Positions 19,763 to 28,167 of a stretch of DNA of 64,000 nucleotides are shown piece after piece. The position numbers were made by a program, and so were the translations under genes. Source of the DNA: Actinobacteria bacterium IMCC26103 (GTDB taxonomy: Bacteria; Actinomycetota; Actinomycetes; Nanopelagicales; Nanopelagicaceae); NCBI GenBank assembly GCA_002284875.1, contig CP015604.1:248001-312000 (forward strand), written 5' to 3'. How positions within the stretch are numbered: position 1 is the first letter of the stretch; every line of letters begins with the position of its first letter. Under the pieces are notes generated by a model. The model was given only the letters and a program-made list of their open reading frames with translations. It was not told where the DNA came from and did not search any database.

Positions 19763-21208
19763 GTGACGAGTGCATTAGGAGCCGCAGGAGAAGTCGCGAT
19801 CGCATCTCTCATAAAACGGGCGCCACTTGCTAGTTCGCTGGCTCAAAGCTTTGCCGCCCAGGGATTTAAGTTGGCTTTAGTTGGCGGGCCAGTGCGCGAT
19901 GCGTTACTTGGTCGACTTGGAAACGATTTAGATTTCACAACTAACGCTAAACCCGAAGAAACAAAAAAGATTCTCCAAGGTTGGGCAGAAAATATTTGGG
20001 AGACTGGAATTGAATACGGAACAGTTGCCGGAAAACGCGGCGACACAACTGTTGAAGTAACAACCTATCGCAGCGAAAGTTACGATCTCGAAAGCCGTAA
20101 ACCAGAAGTTGTTTATGGAGAAAATATAATTGGCGATTTATCGCGTCGCGATTTCACAGTTAATGCGATGGCGCTGGAGTTAACAACTGCAACTCCTGAA
20201 TTTATAGATCCATTTAATGGTCTAGCAGATTTAGCTAAGAAGATACTTCGCACGCCAACTACAGCCGAGAACTCTTTCTCCGATGATCCGCTGCGAATGA
20301 TGCGCGCTGCGCGATTTGCTAGCCAACTTGGCTTTGAAATTGCACCAGATGTTTTGCAAGCAATGAAAGATATGTCGGGCAGAATTTCTATAATCTCAGC
20401 GGAACGAATTCGTGATGAATTCACCAAATTACTTATGTCATCCCGCCCACGAATCGGAATAACTCTTTTAGTAGAAACTGGCCTTGCCGAGATAGTTCTT
20501 CCCGAAATTCCAAAGTTGCGCTTGGAAATTGATGAACACCATCACCACAAAGATGTTTACGAACATTCCATAACGGTCTTAGAGCAAGCGATCGCGCATG
20601 AAGAACGACTTGGCGGAGCTAATCTGATCATCCGTTTAGCTGCGCTATTGCACGATATTGGTAAACCAAAGACGCGCAGCCTTATTGCCGGTGGCGGGGT
20701 TTCATTTCATCATCACGAGATAGTCGGTGCGCGCCTAGCAAAAGCTCGCTTAAAAGCGCTGCGCTTTGATGGCGACACTATTAATCAAGTTGAAACACTT
20801 GTTGCGCTACATCTACGTTTTCATGGCTATGGCGATGGTGAATGGACTGATTCAGCTGTGCGCAGATATGTGCGCGATGCTGGTGATTTACTTACACATT
20901 TACACGTTCTAACTCGGGCTGATTGCACAACACGTAACGTTAAGAAGGCCGAACGCTTAGCCAAGGTTTACGACAGCCTAGAAGCGCGCATTGCCAAGTT
21001 AATGGAACAGGAAGAGCTATCTAAAATTCGTCCTGATTTAGATGGCGCTCAGGTAATGGCGCTACTTAAAATCAAACCATCTGCTGCAGTTGGTAAAGCT
21101 TTAGATTTTCTACTGGAACTACGTTTAGAAAATGGTCCACTTGGTGAAGAACGTGCTACCCAAGAATTACTTGATTGGTGGAGCAAAGAAAACCCGGCCG
21201 CGAAGTAA
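19763..21208 (+). CDS. pcnA: CCA tRNA nucleotidyltransferase (PcnA type with HD domain)
   Basis: Adds or repairs the 3' CCA of tRNAs. With GTG at 19763 the protein is 481 aa and begins MTSALGAAGEV, which fits the mycobacterial homologue; an upstream in-frame ATG at 19652 would run antisense through the Nudix gene. Class II nucleotidyltransferase motifs are LVGGPVRDALLGRL near 39-52 and the metal-binding DLD near 55-57. The RNA-binding region contains DDPLRMMRAARFASQLGF. An HD domain follows (HKDVYEHS, LLHDIGKP). The 3' end overlaps the convergent MFS gene by 42 bp. Confidence 0.93.
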   Translation: MTSALGAAGEVAIASLIKRAPLASSLAQSFAAQGFKLALVGGPVRDALLGRLGNDLDFTTNAKPEETKKILQGWAENIWETGIEYGTVAGKRGDTTVEVTTYRSESYDLESRKPEVVYGENIIGDLSRRDFTVNAMALELTTATPEFIDPFNGLADLAKKILRTPTTAENSFSDDPLRMMRAARFASQLGFEIAPDVLQAMKDMSGRISIISAERIRDEFTKLLMSSRPRIGITLLVETGLAEIVLPEIPKLRLEIDEHHHHKDVYEHSITVLEQAIAHEERLGGANLIIRLAALLHDIGKPKTRSLIAGGGVSFHHHEIVGARLAKARLKALRFDGDTINQVETLVALHLRFHGYGDGEWTDSAVRRYVRDAGDLLTHLHVLTRADCTTRNVKKAERLAKVYDSLEARIAKLMEQEELSKIRPDLDGAQVMALLKIKPSAAVGKALDFLLELRLENGPLGEERATQELLDWWSKENPAAK

Positions 21209-22444
21209 ACGCAGTCCAGCGGTTAAATAAACCAAAGCAACAACTAAAGGAACCACAAAGCTATCTCCAGTATTCGGTAACAAAAGAGCGGCAATAACAG
21301 CGCCAGAGACAATCGCACCATTTACAACAACGTCGTAGACAGAGAAGACTCGACCACGATAAATATCATCAATCTTTGATTGCACTAACGCATCGTTAGT
21401 TACCTTCAAGCTCTGTCCAAACAGTGCGGTAATAATTGCAGCTAGCGCCAAAGTTGTCGGGGTTCTTACAAAGACGATAAATAGCGGCCCGCTGGCGCTT
21501 GCAACCAATGAAAGCCGCATCCATCGATGCCGGCCAATTTTTCGAACCCCGTAAGGTGCGATAACTGCGCCGACGACAAAACCACATGCCGCCAGTGAGA
21601 GTGTGAAACTTAAACCCGCAAGCCCGGCTTCGCTATCTGCTGGATCGTTAAAGGTATTTCGCTCCAGTAAAAGTGCAATTAAAGTCAGAGCAGTTATTCC
21701 GCCGCGATGAACCGCAACTGCTGCGATACCGCGGGCGGCATCGATATGTTGACGCAAGAATTTAACGCCTTCGCGCATCTCTATTAAACCTTGTGAAAAA
21801 CTAGCGCTCTTAATCTCGTGATCAAGCGGACCAATTTCTCGCTTCTTAAGAGTTGATGCAAAGAAAGCAGCCAGTAAATATCCAGCAGCACCGGCCAAAA
21901 TTATGTATCCGTCTGCATGATCTGCGGTTGCAACGCCATTTATCAAGCGCCGCAGCCCCAGCCCAATTCCACCACCTAATACAACCCAAACAGATCCACC
22001 GGTGACTGCAAGCGCATTAGCGCTAATTAGAGATTTACTCTCAATCATCAACGGGATACCAGCAGATAAACCGGCGAGAATTAATCGGTTAACTCCGAAG
22101 GCAATTAATATAAAGACAGTTAACTCAACACCGGTGCGCCCTTGAAATATCAAAAGAGCAACCAGACATAAAGTTGCGGCGCGAACTAGATTCGAATAAG
22201 CGATCGCGCGTTGGCGAGAAATGCGATCTAAAATCGTGCCAACAAAAGGACCAATAATGGAATATGGGAGAAGAACTACGGCAAAGGCAAGTGCTGCATT
22301 TAAAGCATTTGCTTGGCGTTCTGGAGAGAAGAGCACAAAGGAAGCCAGCGCGCTCTGAAATATCCCATCGGTCATCTGTCCAGTCCAGCGAACACGTAAC
22401 AACCGCGAAAATTTACGATCTGTTAAGAGTTGCCAAACGTTCAT
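21167..22444 (-). CDS. Major facilitator superfamily transporter
   Basis: A 425-aa membrane protein with about 12 hydrophobic segments in two halves and an MFS-type loop after the second helix (GTILDRISRQR). It most resembles the exporter-type MFS branch with few charges in the helices; the substrate is unknown. TACCCT lies 6 nt before the ATG with no Shine-Dalgarno, suggesting a leaderless mRNA. It is a single gene, not part of the conserved mycobacterial order, and its last 42 bp overlap the end of pcnA on the other strand. Confidence 0.8.
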   Translation of the reverse strand: MNVWQLLTDRKFSRLLRVRWTGQMTDGIFQSALASFVLFSPERQANALNAALAFAVVLLPYSIIGPFVGTILDRISRQRAIAYSNLVRAATLCLVALLIFQGRTGVELTVFILIAFGVNRLILAGLSAGIPLMIESKSLISANALAVTGGSVWVVLGGGIGLGLRRLINGVATADHADGYIILAGAAGYLLAAFFASTLKKREIGPLDHEIKSASFSQGLIEMREGVKFLRQHIDAARGIAAVAVHRGGITALTLIALLLERNTFNDPADSEAGLAGLSFTLSLAACGFVVGAVIAPYGVRKIGRHRWMRLSLVASASGPLFIVFVRTPTTLALAAIITALFGQSLKVTNDALVQSKIDDIYRGRVFSVYDVVVNGAIVSGAVIAALLLPNTGDSFVVPLVVALVYLTAGLRLLRGRVFFAPPIK

Positions 22445-22497
22445 AGTTAAAGGGTAGTCGCGCGAAGTAGCCAGAAGGGGTTTATCCTTGGCTTATT

Positions 22498-22911
22498 ATG
22501 AAATCTAAGCGAGCGTTCATCGATTATTCACTCGATAAGCGCGCCACTTTGCTCGCCCTCTTCCGTGGGGTTGTAGATGCTTGTGATGCCGACCCTTACT
22601 TAATGCGCGCCGCCAAATACCACGGGGAAAAAGCTACGCGGAAATGTCCAGTTTGCAAGAAAGATTCACTTGTTGAATTGCGTTACACATTTGGTGATCA
22701 GTTAGGTCAATTCTCAGGTCGTATTAAGACTGAGATCGAATTACTTGAAATGGAGAAAGAGTTCGGTGAATTCGCGGTTTATATCGTCGAAGTCTGCCGC
22801 GAATGTTCTTGGAACCATTTATGCGCCTCATACCTATTGGGTGATGGTTCTGAACGAAAGCCACCCCGTCGGGTACGCACCTTGGAAGATGATGATTGGG
22901 TTAAAGGGTAG
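22498..22911 (+). CDS. DUF5318 zinc-ribbon-like protein
   Basis: A 137-aa protein with two cysteine pairs, CPVC near 50-53 and CREC near 100-103, that could form a zinc ribbon. It matches the DUF5318 family, whose gene precedes ponA in actinobacteria (Rv0049 position). Function is unknown; the fixed neighbourhood suggests a link with cell-wall synthesis. A -10-like TATCCT lies at 22483-22488, 9 nt before the ATG. ponA starts 9 bp after its stop. Confidence 0.82.
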   Translation: MKSKRAFIDYSLDKRATLLALFRGVVDACDADPYLMRAAKYHGEKATRKCPVCKKDSLVELRYTFGDQLGQFSGRIKTEIELLEMEKEFGEFAVYIVEVCRECSWNHLCASYLLGDGSERKPPRRVRTLEDDDWVKG

Positions 22912-22920
22912 CCTTTAGAA

Positions 22921-24831
22921 ATGATCCGCAGAAAGCTCATTCGCGCCGCTATTTTCTTAGCCGGCTTTGGCTTCATCGCGGGCTCAACGCTCTTTGCCTT
23001 TGCTTGGTTCACGGTTTCAATTCCAGATCCAAATGCTTATGTAAATAGCCAATCGACAATTATTCAATATTCAAATGGTTCAGAAATTGGTCGTATAGGT
23101 TCCCAAAACCGACAAATTTTGCCACTAGCAAAAATTCCTTTAAATTTACGTAACGCAGTAATGGCGGCAGAAGATCGCAACTTCTATTCCAATAAAGCAT
23201 TTAGCGTTACAGGTATCGCTCGCGCATTGCTCAATAACTTAAAGTCAGGTTCGCTAAATGGCGAAGGTGGATCAACTATCACCCAGCAATACGCCAAAAC
23301 CGCTTTTCTTTCACCAAGCCGAACGATCCAAAGAAAGATAAAAGAGTTAGTGATCTCATTAAAGTTAGAGAACTCACTCTCAAAAGATCAAATCCTAGAA
23401 AATTATCTAAATACTATTTACTTTGGCCGGGGCTCATATGGTGTGCAAACTGCGGCGCAACAATATTTTAACCGTAACGCTAACCAACTATCACTTTCAC
23501 AAGCGGCGGTGATTGCAAGTATCTTGCGCTCACCTGGTTATTACGATCCATCTCTTTCCAAAGAAAATGAGCAACGCTTACAAGGAAGATTCCAATATGT
23601 AATTAGCGGAATGCTTGATAAAAAATGGATCACTAAAGAAGATGCAGCGAACGCTAAATTTCCCACAGTTATTCCACGCACCAAACTCGGCCAACTAAGC
23701 GGTCCGAAGGGACACATAGTCGCTGCTGTCCAGAAAGAGATGGGCAAACTTGGTTTTAGTGAAGATCAACTTCTTGTCGGTGGTCTAGTAATTAAAACAA
23801 CTTTAGATCAACGTGCACAGCAAGCAGCTGTCGATGCAGTTACAAAGTTATATCCAAAGAAGGCTCCAGATAATTTACGTATTGGTTTAGCAGCAATTCG
23901 CCCAGGCACTGGTGAAATTATTGCGATGTATGGCGGCGTAGATTATTTAAATCGTCAATTAAATGATGCTACTCAGTCAATTGCGTTGGCTGGCTCTACA
24001 TTTAAGCCCTTTGCCATCGTTGCTGCGTTAGAGGCGGGCATTCCACTTACATCCATGTGGAACGGTGACTCACCACAAGTATTTGATGATTTAGGCAAAC
24101 CATATGAAGTTTCTAATTATGGGGATGAAGGTTGGGGTCAGATTAATTTACTTGAGGCCACAAAGCACTCCGTTAACACTGTCTTTGTCCCGCTTGGCCA
24201 GAAAGCCGGACTAGATAAAGTTGTAGATGTTGCTCGACGCGCCGGTATTCCAGAGTCAGTTGCCATGGTTCCAGCTCCTTCAGTTGTGCTCGGCGTTGCT
24301 AGCCCACATGTAATCGATGTTGCAAACGCCTATGCCACATTTGCAGCGCAAGGTATTTACTCAAAGCCATATCTAATTGCTTCAGTAACTGGACCAAATA
24401 AAGGTTTGCTATATGAAGGCCAAACCCAAACTCAAGAAGTATTTAGCAAAGAGGTAATGGCTGATTTAACTTATGCTCTTAAAGGCGTTGTTAATGGTGG
24501 AACCGGTTCTGCCGCTCTTGCTTTAGGTCGTCCAGCAGCCGGCAAGACTGGTACGAGCCAATCAAATGCATCTGCTTGGTTTAGCGCTTACACGCCACAA
24601 CTTGCTGCATCTGTCGCTTTGTTCCGCGATAGCGCTTCAGAATCTTTAAATGGAATTGGTGGGTTAACTTCCGTAACTGGTGGAACCTTCCCAGCACGAA
24701 TTTGGACCGCATTTATGAAGGGCGCCCTTAAGGGCGAACCAATCATGAGTTTCCCGGCGCCTTCAAATATCGGTGGCTTAGATCCAGTTGTCATGACAAG
24801 CGGCGGTCATCAAGTAATGAAGGCAAAGTAA
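22921..24831 (+). CDS. ponA: Class A penicillin-binding protein
   Basis: A bifunctional peptidoglycan synthase, 636 aa. A short cytoplasmic stretch and one transmembrane helix (about 10-32) precede the GT51 glycosyltransferase domain (about 60-235, catalytic Glu84 in AAEDRNFY, then GGSTITQQ at 117-124). The transpeptidase domain (about 320-600) has S359-T-F-K, S417-V-N and K542-T-G. There is no C-terminal PASTA or proline-rich tail. The DUF5318-ponA-glycosyltransferase order is the mycobacterial ponA1 locus. Confidence 0.95.
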   Translation: MIRRKLIRAAIFLAGFGFIAGSTLFAFAWFTVSIPDPNAYVNSQSTIIQYSNGSEIGRIGSQNRQILPLAKIPLNLRNAVMAAEDRNFYSNKAFSVTGIARALLNNLKSGSLNGEGGSTITQQYAKTAFLSPSRTIQRKIKELVISLKLENSLSKDQILENYLNTIYFGRGSYGVQTAAQQYFNRNANQLSLSQAAVIASILRSPGYYDPSLSKENEQRLQGRFQYVISGMLDKKWITKEDAANAKFPTVIPRTKLGQLSGPKGHIVAAVQKEMGKLGFSEDQLLVGGLVIKTTLDQRAQQAAVDAVTKLYPKKAPDNLRIGLAAIRPGTGEIIAMYGGVDYLNRQLNDATQSIALAGSTFKPFAIVAALEAGIPLTSMWNGDSPQVFDDLGKPYEVSNYGDEGWGQINLLEATKHSVNTVFVPLGQKAGLDKVVDVARRAGIPESVAMVPAPSVVLGVASPHVIDVANAYATFAAQGIYSKPYLIASVTGPNKGLLYEGQTQTQEVFSKEVMADLTYALKGVVNGGTGSAALALGRPAAGKTGTSQSNASAWFSAYTPQLAASVALFRDSASESLNGIGGLTSVTGGTFPARIWTAFMKGALKGEPIMSFPAPSNIGGLDPVVMTSGGHQVMKAK

Positions 24832-24834
24832 ACT

Positions 24835-26052
24835 TTGCAGAGTAGAGCCAGAGCAATTGTTGCTCTTGCAATTCTTACCTCACTAATTAGCTTTGCAAAA
24901 TTTAGCCATTGCGAAAGTTCTGGTTGGGCTACTCCTGATCAATATATCCACGCCTGTTATTCAGATATCCCTGCCTTATATGGCGAAAGAGGCCTATCAA
25001 AGGGTGAATGGGCATATTCAAACGGTGCAGAATCAGTTGAGTATCCGGTTGTAACAGGTGCTGTTATGTGGGCGCTGGCTTATATAACCCCAGATGGTAA
25101 TGACGCGGTTAGAAATTATTTCAATATTAATATATTTTTTATCGCGCTATTACTTATTTTGACAGCGCTTATTATCTATAAGCTTCGCCCCGAGTTTTCC
25201 TACCTTTATCCATTGGCACCTGCCGGCATTGCATCTCTCTATATCAACTGGGATCTCTGGGCGATTATCTCAATGGTCGGGGCAATTTATTGGTTTGACC
25301 GAAAGAAATTAGATCTAAGCGCATTGGCACTTGGAATTTCAATTTCTACAAAATTTATGCCGATCTTTCTATTATTTCCAATTGCTTTTATCTTGCTACG
25401 GCGCAACCAATTAAAGGGTGCGCTTAGATATTTATTAATTTCTGCAGCAACTTTTACTGCAATCAACTTACCGGTTTACCTAACTACCCCCGAAGGCTGG
25501 TTAAGGTTTTATCAATTAAATCTTTCGCGTGGCTCTGATTGGGGCTCTCTCTGGTATGCACTTACTGCACTCGGTGTTAATTTAGCAAACCTGAATTACC
25601 TTTCAATTTTAATTTTATTAGCCGGCTTTGCAGCGATCGCAATCTATATTCTCGAACTTCGCAATATTCCATCACTTGCATCTTTAAGTTTTATAGTTAT
25701 CGCAACGGTGATGTGTGCCAGCAAGGTTTACTCACCACAATATGTTTTATGGTTAATTCCACTTGCAGTCATTGCACTTACCGATAAACGTGATTTGCAT
25801 GCCTTTTGGATCTGGCAAGGTGGCGAAATTATTTATCACATCGCAATCTGGCAACATTTAGCGACAGTTACTGGTGCAAAGTTTGGTCTGCCCGTCTATG
25901 GTTATGCGATCGCAACTTTGGTACGAATGGCAACCACGATTTACCTGATCGCCATATTGGTCCGCCGCGGGCTCAAAGGAGGCGCTCAGAGCGGGCTTTC
26001 CCACAGATCCCTGCGGGAATTTCTCTTTGAAAGCGCCGACAAGTACCCTTAA
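24835..26052 (+). CDS. Polytopic membrane glycosyltransferase-like protein (Rv0051 position)
   Basis: A 405-aa protein with about 10 hydrophobic segments and an N-terminal extracytoplasmic loop rich in acidic and aromatic residues (ATPDQYIHACYSDIPALYG). This layout is that of polyprenyl-phosphate-sugar-dependent GT-C/GT87-type mannosyltransferases. The start is TTG at 24835, 3 bp after ponA; no better codon lies nearby. Its position after ponA and before rpsF matches mycobacterial Rv0051. The acceptor is unknown. Confidence 0.72.
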   Translation: MQSRARAIVALAILTSLISFAKFSHCESSGWATPDQYIHACYSDIPALYGERGLSKGEWAYSNGAESVEYPVVTGAVMWALAYITPDGNDAVRNYFNINIFFIALLLILTALIIYKLRPEFSYLYPLAPAGIASLYINWDLWAIISMVGAIYWFDRKKLDLSALALGISISTKFMPIFLLFPIAFILLRRNQLKGALRYLLISAATFTAINLPVYLTTPEGWLRFYQLNLSRGSDWGSLWYALTALGVNLANLNYLSILILLAGFAAIAIYILELRNIPSLASLSFIVIATVMCASKVYSPQYVLWLIPLAVIALTDKRDLHAFWIWQGGEIIYHIAIWQHLATVTGAKFGLPVYGYAIATLVRMATTIYLIAILVRRGLKGGAQSGLSHRSLREFLFESADKYP

Positions 26053-26102
26053 CCCTTCAGCACCAAACGCCCTAAAGGGTGCCAAAGGCTGAAAGCACTA
26101 AC

Positions 26103-26146
26103 CCTCCTGTCACGGAAATGCCGTGGCCGTCTTAGTCCAGAGGAGG
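26103..26146 (+). promoter_or_regulatory. rpsF leader hairpin that covers the ribosome-binding site
   Basis: CCTCCT at 26103-26108 is the exact complement of the Shine-Dalgarno AGGAGG at 26141-26146. Inside lies a second stem, CACGG (26111-26115) with CCGTG (26121-26125), and then an unpaired GCCGTCTTAGTCC. A separate upstream hairpin pairs TTCAGC (26056-26061) with GCTGAA (26088-26093). Leaders bound by the S6:S18 complex are known upstream of rpsF and carry a conserved CCG element; this structure could be such an autoregulatory element. Structure seen by eye, role inferred. Confidence 0.6.
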
Positions 26147-26158
26147 TCGGGTTAACGC

Positions 26159-26443
26159 ATGCGTCACTATGAATTAATGGTCATTCTTGATCCAGAACTT
26201 GAAGAACGTACAGTCACACCAAGCCTTGAGACATATCTCAAGATCATCAAAGATAGCGGTGGCACCGTAAATAAGCTTGACCTTTGGGGCAAGCGCCGTA
26301 TGTCATTTGAAATCCTGAAAAAGGGCGAAGGTATCTACGCAGTTGTTGATATGAACTGCGAACCAGCCGCAATCAAAGAGTTGGATCGTCAACTTAATTT
26401 GAATGAATCGGTATTGCGCACAAAGGTTATACGTCCCGAATAA
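26159..26443 (+). CDS. rpsF: 30S ribosomal protein S6
   Basis: S6 (94 aa) pairs with S18 on the platform of the small subunit. It begins [18 protein letters not shown] and contains [10 protein letters not shown], both family-typical. It leads the rpsF-ssb-rpsR-rplI operon, conserved in actinobacteria. Its AGGAGG is 12 nt upstream of ATG and can be covered by a leader hairpin. Confidence 0.97.
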   Translation: MRHYELMVILDPELEERTVTPSLETYLKIIKDSGGTVNKLDLWGKRRMSFEILKKGEGIYAVVDMNCEPAAIKELDRQLNLNESVLRTKVIRPE

Positions 26444-26554
26444 TCCACAGTTAGGGAGCGTTGCTCCTTAAATGTCATTCGTTGACGATAATTTATAGCA
26501 AGGACTCCACCAGTAGATAAGTCTCAGAGAACTGAGAGATAAAGAGGTAGAAAA

Positions 26555-27064
26555 ATGGCAGCAGGAGATACAACAATCACAATGATCGGCAACCTAGTTG
26601 ACGATCCCGAGCTTCGATTCACACCATCAGGTGCGGCCGTTGCGAAATTTCGCGTTGCCTCAACACCTCGTTATCTAGATAAGACAACAAACGAATGGAA
26701 AGATGGCGAGAGCCTCTTCCTTCAATGTCAGATCTGGCGTCAAGCTGCTGAGAACGTTGCAGAATCGCTAACCAAAGGAATGCGCGTCATTCTCTCTGGT
26801 CGCCTAAAGCAGCGTTCATATGAAACTAAAGAAGGTGAAAAGCGCACTGTATTTGAGGTAGAAGTTGATGAAGTTGGTCCATCACTACGTAACGCAACTG
26901 CAAAAGTGACTCGTGCACAACGCGCAGGCGGAACAAGTGGCGGATTCTCTGCACCAGCTGCAACCGGCGGAGAATCTTTTAACGAAGATCCTTGGGCTGC
27001 TGCTTCAACTACCAGTGCAGGCGGCGGATGGGCAACCACCACCTCCGAAGAACCACCTTTTTAA
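26555..27064 (+). CDS. ssb: Single-stranded DNA-binding protein
   Basis: A 169-aa SSB with an OB-fold at about 1-112, a Gly-rich linker, and an acidic C-terminal tip ending SEEPPF that replaces the canonical DDDIPF partner-docking motif. It binds single-stranded DNA during replication and repair. The 111-bp gap after rpsF contains two small hairpins (GGAGC/GCTCC near 26452-26465 and TCTCAG/CTGAGA near 26521-26536); neither has a T-run. AAAGAGG precedes the ATG. Confidence 0.96.
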   Translation: MAAGDTTITMIGNLVDDPELRFTPSGAAVAKFRVASTPRYLDKTTNEWKDGESLFLQCQIWRQAAENVAESLTKGMRVILSGRLKQRSYETKEGEKRTVFEVEVDEVGPSLRNATAKVTRAQRAGGTSGGFSAPAATGGESFNEDPWAAASTTSAGGGWATTTSEEPPF

Positions 27065-27128
27065 GCCTTATTCCACTAACCATCCATTCCTAGCTAATAA
27101 CTAGGGCCCACTTAAAAGGAGCACCACA

Positions 27129-27416
27129 ATGGGAGCAAGAAATAACCGGAACCTCAAGGAACCGAAGAACAAGGGCGCAAAAGCTGCTGCCCTAAATAAG
27201 AAGTTCAAGAAGAAGCCTTGCAGCTTCTGTCGCGACAAGGTGACATATATCGATTACAAAGATATCGCCACCCTTCGCAAGTACATCTCAGATCGCGGCA
27301 AGATCCGCGCTCGTCGCGTCACTGGCGCATGCACACAACACCAACGCTCGGTTGCAACAGCTGTTAAGAACAGCCGCGAAGTTGCACTCTTGCCTTACAC
27401 ATCGACAGCTCGCTAA
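27129..27416 (+). CDS. rpsR: 30S ribosomal protein S18, zinc-binding (C+) form
   Basis: The 95-aa S18 has a basic, Lys/Asn-rich extension (1-28) and the C+ zinc pattern: CSFC at 31-34 and a further Cys in GACTQHQ. The core [10 protein letters not shown] is conserved. AAGGAG is 6 nt before ATG. In bacteria with two S18 copies the C+ form usually belongs to this operon. No C- paralogue is in the window. Confidence 0.95.
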   Translation: MGARNNRNLKEPKNKGAKAAALNKKFKKKPCSFCRDKVTYIDYKDIATLRKYISDRGKIRARRVTGACTQHQRSVATAVKNSREVALLPYTSTAR

Positions 27417-27430
27417 AGGGGAATGACAAA

Positions 27431-27880
27431 ATGAAACTCATCCTTACTCGCGAAGTTGCAAAGGTCGGTTCAGCCGGCGATGTAGTAACTGTCAAAGATG
27501 GCTACGCACGCAACTTCTTGTTGCCACGTGGCGTTGCAATTGCATGGTCACTCGGTGGCGAAAAGCAGATCGAAGGAATCCGTCGCGCTCGCGCTGCACG
27601 TGAAGTCCGCGATCTGGATCACGCTAAAGAGCTAAAGGCCTCACTAGAAAAGACTGCGGTTACCATCAACGTAAAAGCTGGCACCGCCGGCCGTCTCTTC
27701 GGTTCTGTCACAGATAAAGACATCGCAGCAGCAATCAAGGCAGCAGCTGGTGTTGATATCGATCGTCACAGCATTAAGACTGCTGGACATATCAAGAAGG
27801 CTGGAGATCACTCAGTAAAGGTTGCACTGGCACATTCAGTTGTTGCAACAGTTACAGTTACAGTGGTTGCAGCTAAGTAA
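27431..27880 (+). CDS. rplI: 50S ribosomal protein L9
   Basis: L9 (149 aa) has the conserved N-domain (MKLILTREVAKVGSAGDVVTVKDGYARNFLLPRG region, 1-50), a long connecting helix and a C-terminal domain (about 78-149, with GRLFGSVTDKDIAAAI). It is the last gene of the operon and a strong terminator follows 11 bp after its stop. Confidence 0.96.
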   Translation: MKLILTREVAKVGSAGDVVTVKDGYARNFLLPRGVAIAWSLGGEKQIEGIRRARAAREVRDLDHAKELKASLEKTAVTINVKAGTAGRLFGSVTDKDIAAAIKAAAGVDIDRHSIKTAGHIKKAGDHSVKVALAHSVVATVTVTVVAAK

Positions 27881-27891
27881 ATATTAAATGT

Positions 27892-27924
27892 AAAACCCCG
27901 GCCGCTAACGCGGCCGGGGTTTTT
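27892..27924 (+). terminator. Rho-independent terminator after rplI
   Basis: A perfect 14-bp stem pairs 27892-27905 (AAAACCCCGGCCGC) with 27910-27923 (GCGGCCGGGGTTTT) around a TAAC loop, followed by a T-run. It ends the rpsF-ssb-rpsR-rplI operon. The A-run on the left arm makes it potentially bidirectional. Confidence 0.95.
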
Positions 27925-28049
27925 ATTTGCACCAAAGGTTAAAATCTCACCAAATGAGAAGTTAGAAATTACTTTCATACACAGGGGTTAGGTATAAACA
28001 CCCCCCGCCTGACCTGCACTTTCCGCTAAAAGTGCTACCTCTCTCAAAG

Positions 28050-28125
28050 TTACCCACACCTCGCGCACAGGGATTTACACAGGAAAAAGCGGTTATCCAC
28101 CTAGTTGTACACAGCCTTATCCCCA
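28050..28125 (+). promoter_or_regulatory. DnaA-box-like cluster upstream of dnaB
   Basis: The 287-bp gap between rplI and dnaB contains three 8-of-9 matches to TTATCCACA on the plus strand: TTACCCACA at 28050-28058, TTATCCACC at 28093-28101 and TTATCCCCA at 28117-28125. Nothing gene-like occupies the gap beyond the terminator at its left end. The sites may allow DnaA to act on dnaB expression. No site is perfect, so this is tentative. Confidence 0.4.
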
Positions 28126-28167
28126 ACTGCCTTCGCATTTGTCAGCCCTAAGTGGGAGGTTTCACCC

